Below are positions 17,535 to 27,174 of a stretch of 64,000 bases of DNA, in pieces. Every line of letters begins with the position of its first letter. Position 1 is the first letter of the stretch. Both the position numbers and the translations under genes were made by a program. This DNA is from an uncultured Clostridia bacterium (lineage in GTDB: Bacteria; Bacillota; Clostridia; Oscillospirales; Acutalibacteraceae), in assembly GCA_944384705.1 (NCBI GenBank), contig CALWUI010000012.1:1-64000 (forward strand). The letters are read 5' to 3'. The notes beneath the pieces were generated by a model. That model was not told the DNA's origin, searched no databases, and saw only the letters and a list, made by a program, of their open reading frames with translations.

Positions 17535-18649
17535 TGAAATCAAAAAATATATTTATTTTATTCGAGCTAATTTTAGTTTGTTTTCTTGCTGGTTGCGGCA
17601 AAGTCTCTGGGCTGGACGAGCAATTGATAGTTTATGGAATAGGTGTAGATAATGTAGAAGGTATGTATGAATTAAGCGTACAAGCTCTTGACATAAAAAA
17701 TAATTCGGAATCAAGCACCAAAGAGGGGCAAAAGACATTAACAACTATTAGTGCAACCGCACCGGATTTAATTGAAGCTGCAAAACAAATTGAGAATCAG
17801 TCTGGCAAAAAGATGCTCTATTCTCATGCAATAATTTTGATTATTGGCAAAGAAACAGCCCAAAATGGAATTGAGAATATCGTAACTTTTTTTTCAACAA
17901 ATCATAAATTGAGACCAACTGTAGAAGTTTTAATATCTAATATTTCTGCAAAAGATATTTTGGCAAATGAAAATGCTGAAAATATTGTTACTCCAGAAGA
18001 TCTATTAGCTCTAACTAAAGTAGGAAAAGAAAATAACGATGTAATTAATTCTAATTTAAGATATCTTTTAAGTGATATTAACAATACTTTTAAAGGTGAA
18101 AAAGTTTGGCTTTTGGAATATAATGAAGGTAAAATGTATTGCGAAAAAATTGCTATGTTAAAAAATAGCAGATTAATAAATGTTTTAGATAATGATTATA
18201 CAAAAGGAGCTTTGTTGTGCTTTGGAAAGTCTAAAAATATTTGTGACAATATCGAAATAAATGACAAAAGACTTTCTTACGAAATAAATAAAGTAAAAAC
18301 AAATATAAATTTTTCGCTTGAAAAAGATAAGCCAATATTTTATATAAATACTTCAGTTTCATTGAATTTATATAACTTAGATAATAATGTCTCTAATGAA
18401 GAAGTGAAATCTTTGATAGAAAAAAGATTAGACAATTTAATAAAAAATACAATAAATTTTTGTATAAAAGAAAATAACTGCGATATTTTTAATTTTAATA
18501 AGCATGTTATGAAAACAAATGCTGATTTTTTTAAAGTAAATTTAAATCAAATTGAAAGTATTATCAATTCTGCTGAATACAATATTGAAGTTGGTACGAA
18601 AATAAGATACATGGGTCCTAATCAAGAAATATCTGCTTTAGTCTATTAA
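17534..18649 (+). CDS. Spore germination receptor lipoprotein subunit C (Ger(x)C)
   Basis: This 371-residue protein starts with a lipoprotein signal ending LAGCGK, placing lipidated Cys near residue 21. Ger(x)C proteins are peripheral receptor subunits anchored on the outer face of the spore inner membrane. Internal family features include LIVYGIGVDNVEGMYELSVQALD and the three-domain length. I chose the ATG at 17534 because it overlaps the permease stop and has GAGAGGA upstream; an in-frame ATG 15 bases earlier lies inside gerB. Confidence 0.93.
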   Translation: MKSKNIFILFELILVCFLAGCGKVSGLDEQLIVYGIGVDNVEGMYELSVQALDIKNNSESSTKEGQKTLTTISATAPDLIEAAKQIENQSGKKMLYSHAIILIIGKETAQNGIENIVTFFSTNHKLRPTVEVLISNISAKDILANENAENIVTPEDLLALTKVGKENNDVINSNLRYLLSDINNTFKGEKVWLLEYNEGKMYCEKIAMLKNSRLINVLDNDYTKGALLCFGKSKNICDNIEINDKRLSYEINKVKTNINFSLEKDKPIFYINTSVSLNLYNLDNNVSNEEVKSLIEKRLDNLIKNTINFCIKENNCDIFNFNKHVMKTNADFFKVNLNQIESIINSAEYNIEVGTKIRYMGPNQEISALVY

Positions 18650-18661
18650 AAACTAGCCTTA

Positions 18662-18690
18662 TTGAAAATAATCAATACCTACGATATAAT
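18662..18690 (+). promoter_or_regulatory. Predicted sigma-A promoter of the hprK cluster
   Basis: TTGAAA (18662-18667) and TATAAT (18685-18690) have a 17-base spacer. It probably drives hprK, murB, rapZ, whiA and perhaps cwlD and radA, since no terminator is visible between these genes. Confidence 0.68.
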
Positions 18691-18733
18691 AATTTTATAA
18701 TAATAATTTGAAATAGAGGCAGATGAATAGTCA

Positions 18734-19702
18734 ATGTCGACCAATTTTTTAGTTTCTTTGACAAGTATTATAAATGAATTATCTCTTAACATTGCATTTA
18801 TGCCAGAAGATCCAGATAAAATCCTGATCGCTTCTAAAAATGTTAACCGCTTGGGACTAGAATTAACTGGTTTTTTTGATTTTTTTAATAATGAAAGATT
18901 AGTGATAATGGGTCGAACTGAGAATTCTTATTTATCTGGGTTAAGTAGTGATGAGCGCTATAGAATAATGAACGGGATATTCTCATATAAACCTCCTGCA
19001 GTTATAATTACAAGAAATTTGGAGCCGTATCCGGAGCTTATTAAAGCTGCAAAGAAAAATTTTATTCCAATATTAAGAACAACTGAGAATACATCGAATT
19101 TTATTTCTAATATAGTAGAATTTTTAGATGTAAAATTAGCGCCTAGAATTACAAGACATGGCGTTTTAGTTGAGGTCTATGGGCAAGGAGTATATATTAT
19201 TGGCAACAGCGGTGTAGGAAAAAGTGAAACTGCAATAGAATTAATTCAGAGAGGACATCGCCTTGTAGCCGATGATTCTGTTCAAATTAGAAAAATTAAC
19301 GATAAAAAATTGATGGGTTCAGCACCCAAAAATCTGCGACATTTTATAGAGCTGCGTGGAGTTGGCATTATAAATGCTAGACGACTTTTTGGTATGGGTG
19401 CTATAAAAGTAACTCAAGAGATTGATTTGATTGTAAATTTGGAACTTTGGGACAGCTCTAAAATCTATGACAGAATGGGTATGGAAAATGAATATGCCAA
19501 AATTTTGAATGTAAATATCCCAATTGTTACAATTCCAGTAACACCTGGCCGAAATTTGGCTATTATTATAGAGGTAGCCGCAATGAACAACCGACAGAAA
19601 AAAATGGGATATAACGCAGCAAAAGAACTGCTAGATGGCTTAGGAATGGATTATTCTGGTAGTGATGAGGTTTCTGGCAATCAAATTACTTTAAACATTT
19701 AG
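18734..19702 (+). CDS. hprK: HPr kinase/phosphorylase
   Basis: This 322-residue bifunctional enzyme phosphorylates HPr on Ser46 and reverses the reaction, linking sugar uptake to catabolite repression in Firmicutes. The Walker A motif is GNSGVGKSE (about residues 156-164). The family signature is LVADDSVQI followed by ELRGVGIINARRLFGMGAIK. It leads a cluster with murB, rapZ and whiA, a conserved clostridial arrangement. The ribosome binding site (GAGGCAG) is rather far from the ATG. Confidence 0.97.
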   Translation: MSTNFLVSLTSIINELSLNIAFMPEDPDKILIASKNVNRLGLELTGFFDFFNNERLVIMGRTENSYLSGLSSDERYRIMNGIFSYKPPAVIITRNLEPYPELIKAAKKNFIPILRTTENTSNFISNIVEFLDVKLAPRITRHGVLVEVYGQGVYIIGNSGVGKSETAIELIQRGHRLVADDSVQIRKINDKKLMGSAPKNLRHFIELRGVGIINARRLFGMGAIKVTQEIDLIVNLELWDSSKIYDRMGMENEYAKILNVNIPIVTIPVTPGRNLAIIIEVAAMNNRQKKMGYNAAKELLDGLGMDYSGSDEVSGNQITLNI

Positions 19703-19760
19703 TATTTAATTTTTATAAAAAGGAATAAAAATTTATTATAATCTTTTTTGTGGAGGATCT

Positions 19761-20681
19761 ATGTGTAACCATGAAGAAATATTGAAGAAAATATCAAGTT
19801 TAAGCTTAAATGTTTTATATGATGAGCCAATGTGTAACCATACTTCTTTTAAAATAGGTGGAAAAACGGATTTTTTTGTAACTGTGGATTCGATAAATAT
19901 TTTAAAAAAACTTATAAAGATTTTAAATGATTTGAAAACTAATTTTTTTTTGATTGGAAACGGATCAAATTTATTGGTAAGTGATGATGGATTTCGTGGA
20001 GTTATAATTAAACTTGGAAGTGATTTTCGAAACATAAATTTGATTGATGATGTAACTATTGAATGTGGAGCTGGAGTTCCGCTTGCAAAATTATGTTCTT
20101 TTGCTCAACAAAATTCTCTTTGTGGCTTAGAATTTGCTTATGGAATTCCTGGTACTGTAGGTGGAGCTATATTTATGAATGCTGGAGCTTATGGAAGCGA
20201 AATCAAAAGTGTTATTTGTTCTGCCAAAAGTATTGATTATTCTGGTGAGATAATTAATAGAAGCGCTGATAATATGGAACTTTCGTATAGAAATAGCATT
20301 TATAAAAAAGTTGATGAGATTATTTTATCTGCAAAGTTTAAACTAAAAAAAGGTGATAAAATACATATAAAACAAAAAATGAATGATTTTATAAAAAGAA
20401 GAAAAGAAAAACAACCTCTTGAATACCCTAGTGCTGGAAGTATATTTAAACGTCCGGTTGGAAATTTTGCAGGCACTTTAATCCAAAGTTGCGGACTAAA
20501 AGGAAAACAAATCGGTGGTGCTATGGTAAGTCCAAAACATTGCGGATTTATAATTAATGCAGGAAATGCAACTTGTTCGGATGTTGTTGAATTGATTGAT
20601 CATATTAAGGCTGTTGTGCTTGAAAAAACAGATATTGCTCTTGAATGTGAAGTTGAAACCATTGGAGATATTTCTTATTGA
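19761..20681 (+). CDS. murB: UDP-N-acetylenolpyruvoylglucosamine reductase
   Basis: This 306-residue FAD enzyme reduces enolpyruvyl-UDP-GlcNAc to UDP-MurNAc, an early cytosolic step in peptidoglycan precursor synthesis. The FAD-binding region has FLIGNGSNLLVSDDGFRGVI, then YGIPGTVGGAIFMNAGAYG, and the C-terminal EYPSAGSIFKRP carries the catalytic serine of the type II enzymes. The length is normal for the Gram-positive form. A GGAGGA site precedes the ATG. Confidence 0.97.
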   Translation: MCNHEEILKKISSLSLNVLYDEPMCNHTSFKIGGKTDFFVTVDSINILKKLIKILNDLKTNFFLIGNGSNLLVSDDGFRGVIIKLGSDFRNINLIDDVTIECGAGVPLAKLCSFAQQNSLCGLEFAYGIPGTVGGAIFMNAGAYGSEIKSVICSAKSIDYSGEIINRSADNMELSYRNSIYKKVDEIILSAKFKLKKGDKIHIKQKMNDFIKRRKEKQPLEYPSAGSIFKRPVGNFAGTLIQSCGLKGKQIGGAMVSPKHCGFIINAGNATCSDVVELIDHIKAVVLEKTDIALECEVETIGDISY

Positions 20682-20701
20682 ATTGAAAGGATTGTTTTAT
20701 A

Positions 20702-21565
20702 GTGGATTTTCTTATTGTAACGGGATTATCTGGAGCTGGAAAAACTCAGGCATTGCACACTCTTGAAGATATTGGATATTATTGTGTAGATAATATTCCT
20801 ACCAAATTGATTTCTACATTTTATGATCTTTGTCAAAAGTCTTCGGACAAAAGTATGCAAAAAGTTGCTGTTGTTGTAGATATTCGTGGAGAAAACTTAG
20901 GCAGAGGCTCTTTTGAATCTATAGAAAAATTGAAAACAAATAGGAAAAATTATAAAATATTATTTCTTGATGCCAAAGATGATACTCTAATTGGTAGATA
21001 TAACGAAACAAGAAGGAAGCATCCGTTATCTGAAAATTATAACGGTTCTGTTCAAAAGGCAATAAAATTTGAGAGACAACTATTAGACTCGATAAAAAAT
21101 TCAGCAGATTATTTAATTGATACATCATTTTTATCTCCAGCACAGCTAAAAAAACGTCTGGCTTCTATATTTTTAAATAATTCTTCTAATGCGTTGACTG
21201 TAACTTGTATGTCTTTTGGATTTAAATATGGTATTCCTACCGAGGCTGACCTGGTTTTTGATGTTAGATGCTTGCCTAACCCTTATTATATAGAAGAAAT
21301 GCGTAATTTAACAGGGCTGGATGATTCGGTTAAAGAATATGTTATAAACAGTAATGAAGCTAGAGGTTTTATTGATAGAACTGTTTCGCTTGTTGATTAT
21401 ATGTTACCGTTATATTATAATGAAGGCAAAAGTCAGCTGGTGATTGCAATTGGTTGCACCGGAGGAAAACACCGATCGGTAACACTTGCGCAGTTTTTGT
21501 ATAATCATATATTGGACAAACATTATAAGGTTGTTATTAATCATCGCGATATAAATAAAATATAA
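20702..21565 (+). CDS. rapZ: RNase adapter/nucleotide-binding protein RapZ (YvcJ)
   Basis: This 287-residue P-loop protein has Walker A GLSGAGKT at residues 8-15 and the C-terminal GCTGGKHRSV motif. In E. coli RapZ guides RNase E to the small RNA GlmZ; the Firmicute homologue YvcJ has nucleotide hydrolase activity and a less clear role, linked to competence in B. subtilis. The start is GTG. It sits in the usual rapZ-whiA cluster, but the yvcK gene normally found between them is missing here. Confidence 0.95.
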   Translation: MDFLIVTGLSGAGKTQALHTLEDIGYYCVDNIPTKLISTFYDLCQKSSDKSMQKVAVVVDIRGENLGRGSFESIEKLKTNRKNYKILFLDAKDDTLIGRYNETRRKHPLSENYNGSVQKAIKFERQLLDSIKNSADYLIDTSFLSPAQLKKRLASIFLNNSSNALTVTCMSFGFKYGIPTEADLVFDVRCLPNPYYIEEMRNLTGLDDSVKEYVINSNEARGFIDRTVSLVDYMLPLYYNEGKSQLVIAIGCTGGKHRSVTLAQFLYNHILDKHYKVVINHRDINKI

Positions 21566-21608
21566 ATGATTTTTAGTTATTATAGAAAATGAAACATAGG
21601 AGATTTAC

Positions 21609-22529
21609 ATGACGTTTTCTACAAAGATAAAACATGAATTATGTGAAAAAAGCCGAGTATTTAATACTAATTCTATAAATTTATTGTATGGATTATTATT
21701 ATTTTCGCGAAGCTTTAAAATATCTGATATTTCTTTTTATACGGAAAACAGAGAAATTAGTGATTTGCTCTCAGAGTTAATTATGCAAAAGTTTAATTGT
21801 ATTGTAGATATAATTCCATCCGGACTTAAATATAGCAAAAAAATCAAAGAAAATGTAATGTTAAAAATTCCCTATGCAAAAGATAGGAAAAATATTCTCA
21901 ATAGTTTTGGATATACTGAAGATAAAATAAACTTAAAAATAAATACTGACTTGTTAAAGACAAAAGAAGATACAAAGTTATTTTTAAGAGGTGCTTTTAT
22001 ATCTTGTGGAAATTTAACAAATCCTAAAAATGACTATCATCTAGAGTTTTCTGTATCTTACATGAATTTATGCAAAAGCTTGTTTGATTTAATAAATTCT
22101 ATAGAAAATTTAAATTTTAAAGTTAAACACACAGTTAGAAAAGGTAATTTTATAATCTATATTAAAAATAGTTCTAATATTATAGATTTTTTAACCTATA
22201 TCGGCGCTAGTTTGAGTGCTATGGACCTAATGCAAATAAAAATGGTAAAGGAAGTACGTAATTATGTTAACAGAACAACTAACTTTGAAACTGCAAACAT
22301 AAGCAAGGTTGCAGTGGCTTCTGCGACTCAGATAGAAGCTATAAAAAAAATAAAAAGGTTAGGTAAGTTTAATTATCTTGACAATGATTTAAGAGAACTT
22401 GCCAATTTACGGATTAAAAATCCAGAAATGTCTTTAAGAGAACTAGGAGAGAATTTATCTAAGCCGATTACTAGATCCAGTGTTAATCATAAAATGCGAA
22501 AACTTTTAAATATGAGCGAGAATTTATAA
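21609..22529 (+). CDS. whiA: DNA-binding protein WhiA
   Basis: This 306-residue protein combines an N-terminal degenerate LAGLIDADG homing-endonuclease fold with a C-terminal helix-turn-helix (about residues 215-300: VASATQIEAIKKI through RSSVNHKMRKLLN). WhiA affects cell division and chromosome segregation in Bacillus and sporulation in Streptomyces. It follows rapZ by 43 bases with an AGGAGA site. Confidence 0.95.
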   Translation: MTFSTKIKHELCEKSRVFNTNSINLLYGLLLFSRSFKISDISFYTENREISDLLSELIMQKFNCIVDIIPSGLKYSKKIKENVMLKIPYAKDRKNILNSFGYTEDKINLKINTDLLKTKEDTKLFLRGAFISCGNLTNPKNDYHLEFSVSYMNLCKSLFDLINSIENLNFKVKHTVRKGNFIIYIKNSSNIIDFLTYIGASLSAMDLMQIKMVKEVRNYVNRTTNFETANISKVAVASATQIEAIKKIKRLGKFNYLDNDLRELANLRIKNPEMSLRELGENLSKPITRSSVNHKMRKLLNMSENL

Positions 22530-22584
22530 TATAATTTTTCTAAAAAAATATTCACCTGCATAAAAGTTAATGTGAGGTGGTATT

Positions 22585-23307
22585 TTGAAAAAAATAAAAA
22601 ATGATCTGACGTTTTATACTTTGGTGTTATTTGGATATATTATTTTCTCTGTGCTAATTTTAAATAGTTACTTTTTGACTGCGTCTAAACAAACAATATC
22701 TAGATCTGGAGTTTATTTTCCAACAATTATAATAGATGCGGGGCACGGCGGAATAGATAGTGGAGCTGTGGGAATTAATAATATTCTTGAAAAGGATATA
22801 AATTTACAAATAGCTTTAAAATTAAAGGATCTGTTTGAAATTTCTGGTTTTAATACAAAAATGACGAGAAATTTAGACGAATCAATACATAACAGGGACT
22901 CAGATACTATACGTTCTAAAAAAATTTCGGATTTAAAAAATAGATTAGACATAGTAAATGGAGATCCTAATAATTTGCTTATAAGTATACATCAAAATAA
23001 ATTTGAAGATAACAAATACAAAGGTGCTCAGATTTTTTATTCTAAAAACAATCCATTAAGTAGAGAGCTAGCTCAAAGTATGCAAGCTTCTTTTGCTGGA
23101 CTTTTACAAAAAGATAATAAAAGAGAAATAAAACCTTCACCAAAAAATGTTTTTCTTTTGAATCGCTCTAATGTTCCAGCGATTATAGTAGAATGTGGAT
23201 TTTTATCAAACAGCGAAGATGTTAAAAATTTATTAGATATTGATTATCAAAAAAAGATTGCGTTTACTATTTTTTGCGGTTTTTTAGATTATTGGCGTAA
23301 AGCTTAA
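22585..23307 (+). CDS. cwlD: N-acetylmuramoyl-L-alanine amidase, CwlD-like
   Basis: This 240-residue protein has an N-terminal membrane or signal segment (about residues 12-32) and an Amidase_3 domain with the zinc-binding IIIDAGHGGIDSGA and, later, LLISIHQNKF and VECGFLSN motifs. The length matches CwlD, the amidase that helps make muramic-delta-lactam in spore cortex. Assignment to CwlD rather than a vegetative amidase rests on size, single-domain layout and the many sporulation genes nearby. The TTG start follows a GAGGTGG site. Confidence 0.82.
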   Translation: MKKIKNDLTFYTLVLFGYIIFSVLILNSYFLTASKQTISRSGVYFPTIIIDAGHGGIDSGAVGINNILEKDINLQIALKLKDLFEISGFNTKMTRNLDESIHNRDSDTIRSKKISDLKNRLDIVNGDPNNLLISIHQNKFEDNKYKGAQIFYSKNNPLSRELAQSMQASFAGLLQKDNKREIKPSPKNVFLLNRSNVPAIIVECGFLSNSEDVKNLLDIDYQKKIAFTIFCGFLDYWRKA

Positions 23308-23345
23308 ATTAAGTAAAATGTGTAAAAAGTTGGAGGTAAAATTTT

Positions 23346-24722
23346 ATGTCAGCAAAAATGAAAACGGTTTGGATCTGTTCTGAATGCGGTTATGAATCTC
23401 CAAAATGGAATGGACAATGTCCTGCTTGCGGAGAATGGAATACTTTTAATGAAGAAGTAAAAACTCAGTCAAAAAAAAGCCTTTCAGAACGTATAAATAA
23501 TAAAATTTATGAAAAACCAGTTTTGTTAAATCAAATAAGCAATAAAGATGAAAATAGATATAAAACAGGTTTAAATGAATTTGATAGAGTTTTAGGTGGA
23601 GGAATTGTAAAGGGTTCTTTGCTTCTTTTGGGCGGAGACCCTGGCATAGGCAAATCTACCATGCTTTTGCAGGTTTGTAACTGTTTAGGAGAAAAATTGA
23701 AAATTTTTTATGTATCAGGCGAAGAATCGAAACGCCAACTTAAGCTCAGAGCCTCTAGACTAAATGTAAATAGCAAAAATCTATACATAATGATAGAAAC
23801 AGATATAGAATCCATTTCAGAAGAAATAAGACAAAATAAGCCGGATATTGTTATAATAGATTCAATTCAAACAATGAATCATCAAGAATTATCGTCATCT
23901 CCAGGAAGTATAACGCAAGTTAAAGAATGTACAAATCTTTTAATGCGTTTGGCAAAAGAACTTGAAATTTCTATTATAATTGTAGGTCATGTCAATAAAG
24001 ATGGAGCTATAGCTGGTCCAAAAGTTCTAGAACACATTGTTGATGCTGTTTTGTATTTTGAAGGTGACAAACAAATGTCATATAGAATTTTAAGAGGTAT
24101 AAAAAATAGATACGGCTCTACAAATGAAATTGGCGTATTTAGTATGGGCAGAAACGGACTTAAAGAAATAGAAAATCCTTCTATAATGTTTCTATCTGGC
24201 AGGCCAACAGGTGTGCCAGGAACTTGCGTGGCTTGTGTAATGGAGGGGAGTAGACCAATTTTTGCAGAAGTTCAGGGGTTAGCAGCAGCTTCTAATTTTG
24301 GACATCCAAGAAGAATGTCAACAGGTTTTGACTACAATCGAATGTCATTAATTTTAGCAGTATTAGAAAAAAGAGCTGGTTACTTTTTTTCTAACTTAGA
24401 TGCCTATATAAATGTAATAGGAGGCATAAAGTTAGATGAACCAGCATCAGATTTATCAGTAGCATTAGCGTTAATATCTAGTTTAAAAAACATACCTATT
24501 TTTGATAATGCAATAGCCTTTGGAGAAATTGGATTAGCCGGCGAAGTTAGAGCTGTTTCTTATGCAGAGGAACGCATAATAGAAGCACAAAGGCTAGGTT
24601 TTGAACGTTGTGTTTTACCTTATTATAATCTTAAGTCACTTAATTTGAAGACATTCGAAAATAAAATACAGCTAATCGGAGTAAAAAAAATAAGAGAAGC
24701 GTTTGAGGCGCTTTCAAGATGA
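23346..24722 (+). CDS. radA: DNA repair protein RadA
   Basis: This 458-residue RecA-like ATPase processes recombination intermediates and promotes branch migration. A four-Cys zinc finger (C11, C14, C25, C28) is followed by Walker A GGDPGIGKST (residues 96-105), the RadA-specific KNRYG motif (normally KNRFG) and a C-terminal Lon-protease-like domain with LDEPASDLSVALALISS. A GGAGGT ribosome binding site precedes the ATG. It converges with pcrA across 31 bases, with no clear terminator. Confidence 0.97.
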   Translation: MSAKMKTVWICSECGYESPKWNGQCPACGEWNTFNEEVKTQSKKSLSERINNKIYEKPVLLNQISNKDENRYKTGLNEFDRVLGGGIVKGSLLLLGGDPGIGKSTMLLQVCNCLGEKLKIFYVSGEESKRQLKLRASRLNVNSKNLYIMIETDIESISEEIRQNKPDIVIIDSIQTMNHQELSSSPGSITQVKECTNLLMRLAKELEISIIIVGHVNKDGAIAGPKVLEHIVDAVLYFEGDKQMSYRILRGIKNRYGSTNEIGVFSMGRNGLKEIENPSIMFLSGRPTGVPGTCVACVMEGSRPIFAEVQGLAAASNFGHPRRMSTGFDYNRMSLILAVLEKRAGYFFSNLDAYINVIGGIKLDEPASDLSVALALISSLKNIPIFDNAIAFGEIGLAGEVRAVSYAEERIIEAQRLGFERCVLPYYNLKSLNLKTFENKIQLIGVKKIREAFEALSR

Positions 24723-24753
24723 TAAAAAAGTCAAGTTATTTATATAATATCCC

Positions 24754-27123
24754 TTAAATTTTTTCTAATTTAGCATAATTCGCCATGAGCTTTTTGATTC
24801 CAACTTTATCAAATCTAATTTCTAGGAGAGTGTCGTTTCCCATAGGTTTAGCAGACAGAATTGTTCCTTGAGCGAAAACCTTATGCAAAACTACGTCTCC
24901 AGCTGAAAAAGATGAAGATTCATATGTAGGTTTTTTTATATGATTAAAAGAATGAGTTGAACTAGCTAAAGTATTTTTTACTGGCAATTTATAATTTAGT
25001 TTAATATCATTAAAAGTTTTTTGTATTACACGTTTATGTTCAGTTTTTTCGATTAATTCTTCTGGAATTTCGGACGTAAATCTTGAAGGCTTATTTCTAG
25101 AAGTGCTTCCAAATAACATACGTGATTCTGTATTTATAATATAAAGCACTTCTTCAGCACGTGTTATTGCAACATAAGCTAGCCTACGTTCCTCTTCTAG
25201 TTCCTCAGGGTTATAGATAGACTGAGCTCCCGGAAATATCCCTTCCTCAAATCCGGGCAAAAATACCACAGGAAACTCTAAGCCCTTAGCAGAGTGCATA
25301 GTCATTAAAGTTACAGCATTGGCATTATTATCATAATTATCAATATCTGTTAATAATGAAACCTCTTCTAAAAAGCCTTCTAGTGAGGTCTCTTTACCAT
25401 TTTCTTCTTCATATTTTATTATATTTGAAGATAATTCATTTATATTTTCGATTCTAGCTTCAACGTCATCTTTTTCAAATTTAATATTGTCTATATAATC
25501 GGTGTCTTCTAGAATTTTATGATATAAATCGCATAAAGAAGTTTCTGAGTTATTATAAAATTCAATAAAGTTATCGATCAATTCAGCAAATTTTTTCAAT
25601 TTTAAAGAAGCTCTTAAAAGATCAGTATATTCATCAGCATGCCGAATAATTTCTAGCATTCCTTTACCAGTTTGAGCGGAAATTTCCATAATTTTAGAGA
25701 TAGTTTTGTCTCCAATAGCTCTTTTAGGTTTATTGATAATTCTGCGTAGTCTTATATCGTCATTCGGATTATTGATAACGCTTAAATATGCAATCATATC
25801 ACGAATTTCCTTACGTTCATAAAAACGATGTCCACCAATAATCCTATATGATATACCAGACTTTATAAAGACCCGTTCGATGTTATTAGATTGAGCATTC
25901 ATTCTATATAAAATAGCAAAGTCAGAGTAATTAGCTCCAGTAGCAACTCTATTCAAAATTGTTTCTGCAATATAATTGGCTTCGTCGATTTCGTTAAAAG
26001 CTGTATGTAAATAGATTTTCTCTCCAGCTACATTTTGAGTCCAGAGCTTTTTGCCTTTTCTTTCGATATTATTTTCTATAACTGCATTTGCAGCGTCTAA
26101 AATGTTTTGCGTTGAGCGATAATTTTGTTCAAGTTTAATTATTTTGGCATTTTTATATGTTTTTTCAAAATTTAGGATATTTTCGATTGTAGCACCTCTA
26201 AATTTATAAATGCTCTGATCATCGTCTCCAACAACGCACAAATTTTTTCTTTTTTTACAAATTAATTTAATAAATTCATACTGTACTTTATTAGTATCCT
26301 GATATTCGTCAACCATAACATAATGGAACTTATCCTGATAATAATCTAAAACATCCGGACATTTTTTTAATAAAGTAACTGTGTTAAGTAAGAGATCATC
26401 AAAATCCATTGCGTCTGCTTCAGTTAAATATTTCTGATATAAAGTATAAATTTTTGATATTTGAGTCAACCTAAAATCATTCCCGGCTTGGCGGTTATAT
26501 TCTTTGCAATTTATCATTTTATCTTTTGCGTGAGATATTGCAGAAATAATAGATTTATGTGACAATATTTTATCATCAATATTAAGTTCTTGCTGACAAT
26601 TTTTAATTAATCTCTTCACATCTTCACTATCATATACAGTAAAATGGCGAGAATAACCAAGTCTATCAGCGTACTGACGAAGAATCTTTGCGCAAGTAGA
26701 ATGAAAAGTCGAAGCCCAAACATCATTTCCAGCTTCACCAAGCATATTTACAAGACGTTCTTTTAACTCATTTGCAGCTTTATTAGTAAAAGTAATAGCT
26801 AAAATTTGCCATGGCTTAGCGGTATTTACACTAAGACCAATAGGTAAATTAATGTTGTCATTTTCAAAATATGCCTTTAATCTATTGATATAATTATCAT
26901 TAACAAAATCAGGAATAAATGTATCATTATAAGCACTGCCATATTTTATAATGTTAGCAATTCTGTTAACCAACACCGTAGTTTTTCCGCTCCCAGCTCC
27001 TGCTAAAATTAAAAGAGGTCCATCCACAGTAAAAATGGCTTCTTTTTGTTTTTCATTCATACGTTTAAAATCTTTTTCGATTATTTTTTTTCTTAATTCT
27101 AAAAAATCATTAATAATTGTCAT
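24754..27123 (-). CDS. pcrA: ATP-dependent DNA helicase PcrA (UvrD family)
   Basis: This 789-residue superfamily 1A 3'-5' helicase acts in DNA repair and removal of blocks at replication forks. Motif I is LAGAGSGKTTVL, motif II VDEYQDTN, motif III GDDDQSIYKFRGA, motif IV EQNYRST and motif VI VAITRAEE. The C-terminal 55 residues form the Tudor-like RNA-polymerase-binding domain with VLHKVFAQGTIL. I chose the ATG at 27123, since AAGGATGG lies 5-10 bases before it; the ATG at 27132 overlaps that site. Confidence 0.97.
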   Translation of the reverse strand: MTIINDFLELRKKIIEKDFKRMNEKQKEAIFTVDGPLLILAGAGSGKTTVLVNRIANIIKYGSAYNDTFIPDFVNDNYINRLKAYFENDNINLPIGLSVNTAKPWQILAITFTNKAANELKERLVNMLGEAGNDVWASTFHSTCAKILRQYADRLGYSRHFTVYDSEDVKRLIKNCQQELNIDDKILSHKSIISAISHAKDKMINCKEYNRQAGNDFRLTQISKIYTLYQKYLTEADAMDFDDLLLNTVTLLKKCPDVLDYYQDKFHYVMVDEYQDTNKVQYEFIKLICKKRKNLCVVGDDDQSIYKFRGATIENILNFEKTYKNAKIIKLEQNYRSTQNILDAANAVIENNIERKGKKLWTQNVAGEKIYLHTAFNEIDEANYIAETILNRVATGANYSDFAILYRMNAQSNNIERVFIKSGISYRIIGGHRFYERKEIRDMIAYLSVINNPNDDIRLRRIINKPKRAIGDKTISKIMEISAQTGKGMLEIIRHADEYTDLLRASLKLKKFAELIDNFIEFYNNSETSLCDLYHKILEDTDYIDNIKFEKDDVEARIENINELSSNIIKYEEENGKETSLEGFLEEVSLLTDIDNYDNNANAVTLMTMHSAKGLEFPVVFLPGFEEGIFPGAQSIYNPEELEEERRLAYVAITRAEEVLYIINTESRMLFGSTSRNKPSRFTSEIPEELIEKTEHKRVIQKTFNDIKLNYKLPVKNTLASSTHSFNHIKKPTYESSSFSAGDVVLHKVFAQGTILSAKPMGNDTLLEIRFDKVGIKKLMANYAKLEKI

Positions 27124-27134
27124 TTTAACCATCC

Positions 27135-27174
27135 TTAATTAAAACAAAAGCAGGGAGAAAAAAGCCCTACTTTT
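27135..27174 (-). terminator. Terminator overlapping the carboxypeptidase stop codon
   Basis: On the minus strand AAAAGTAGGG (27174-27165) pairs with CCCTGCTTTT (27155-27146) with one U-G pair, then GTTTTAATT follows. The TAG stop of the upstream gene lies inside the stem. It probably limits read-through into pcrA. Confidence 0.65.
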
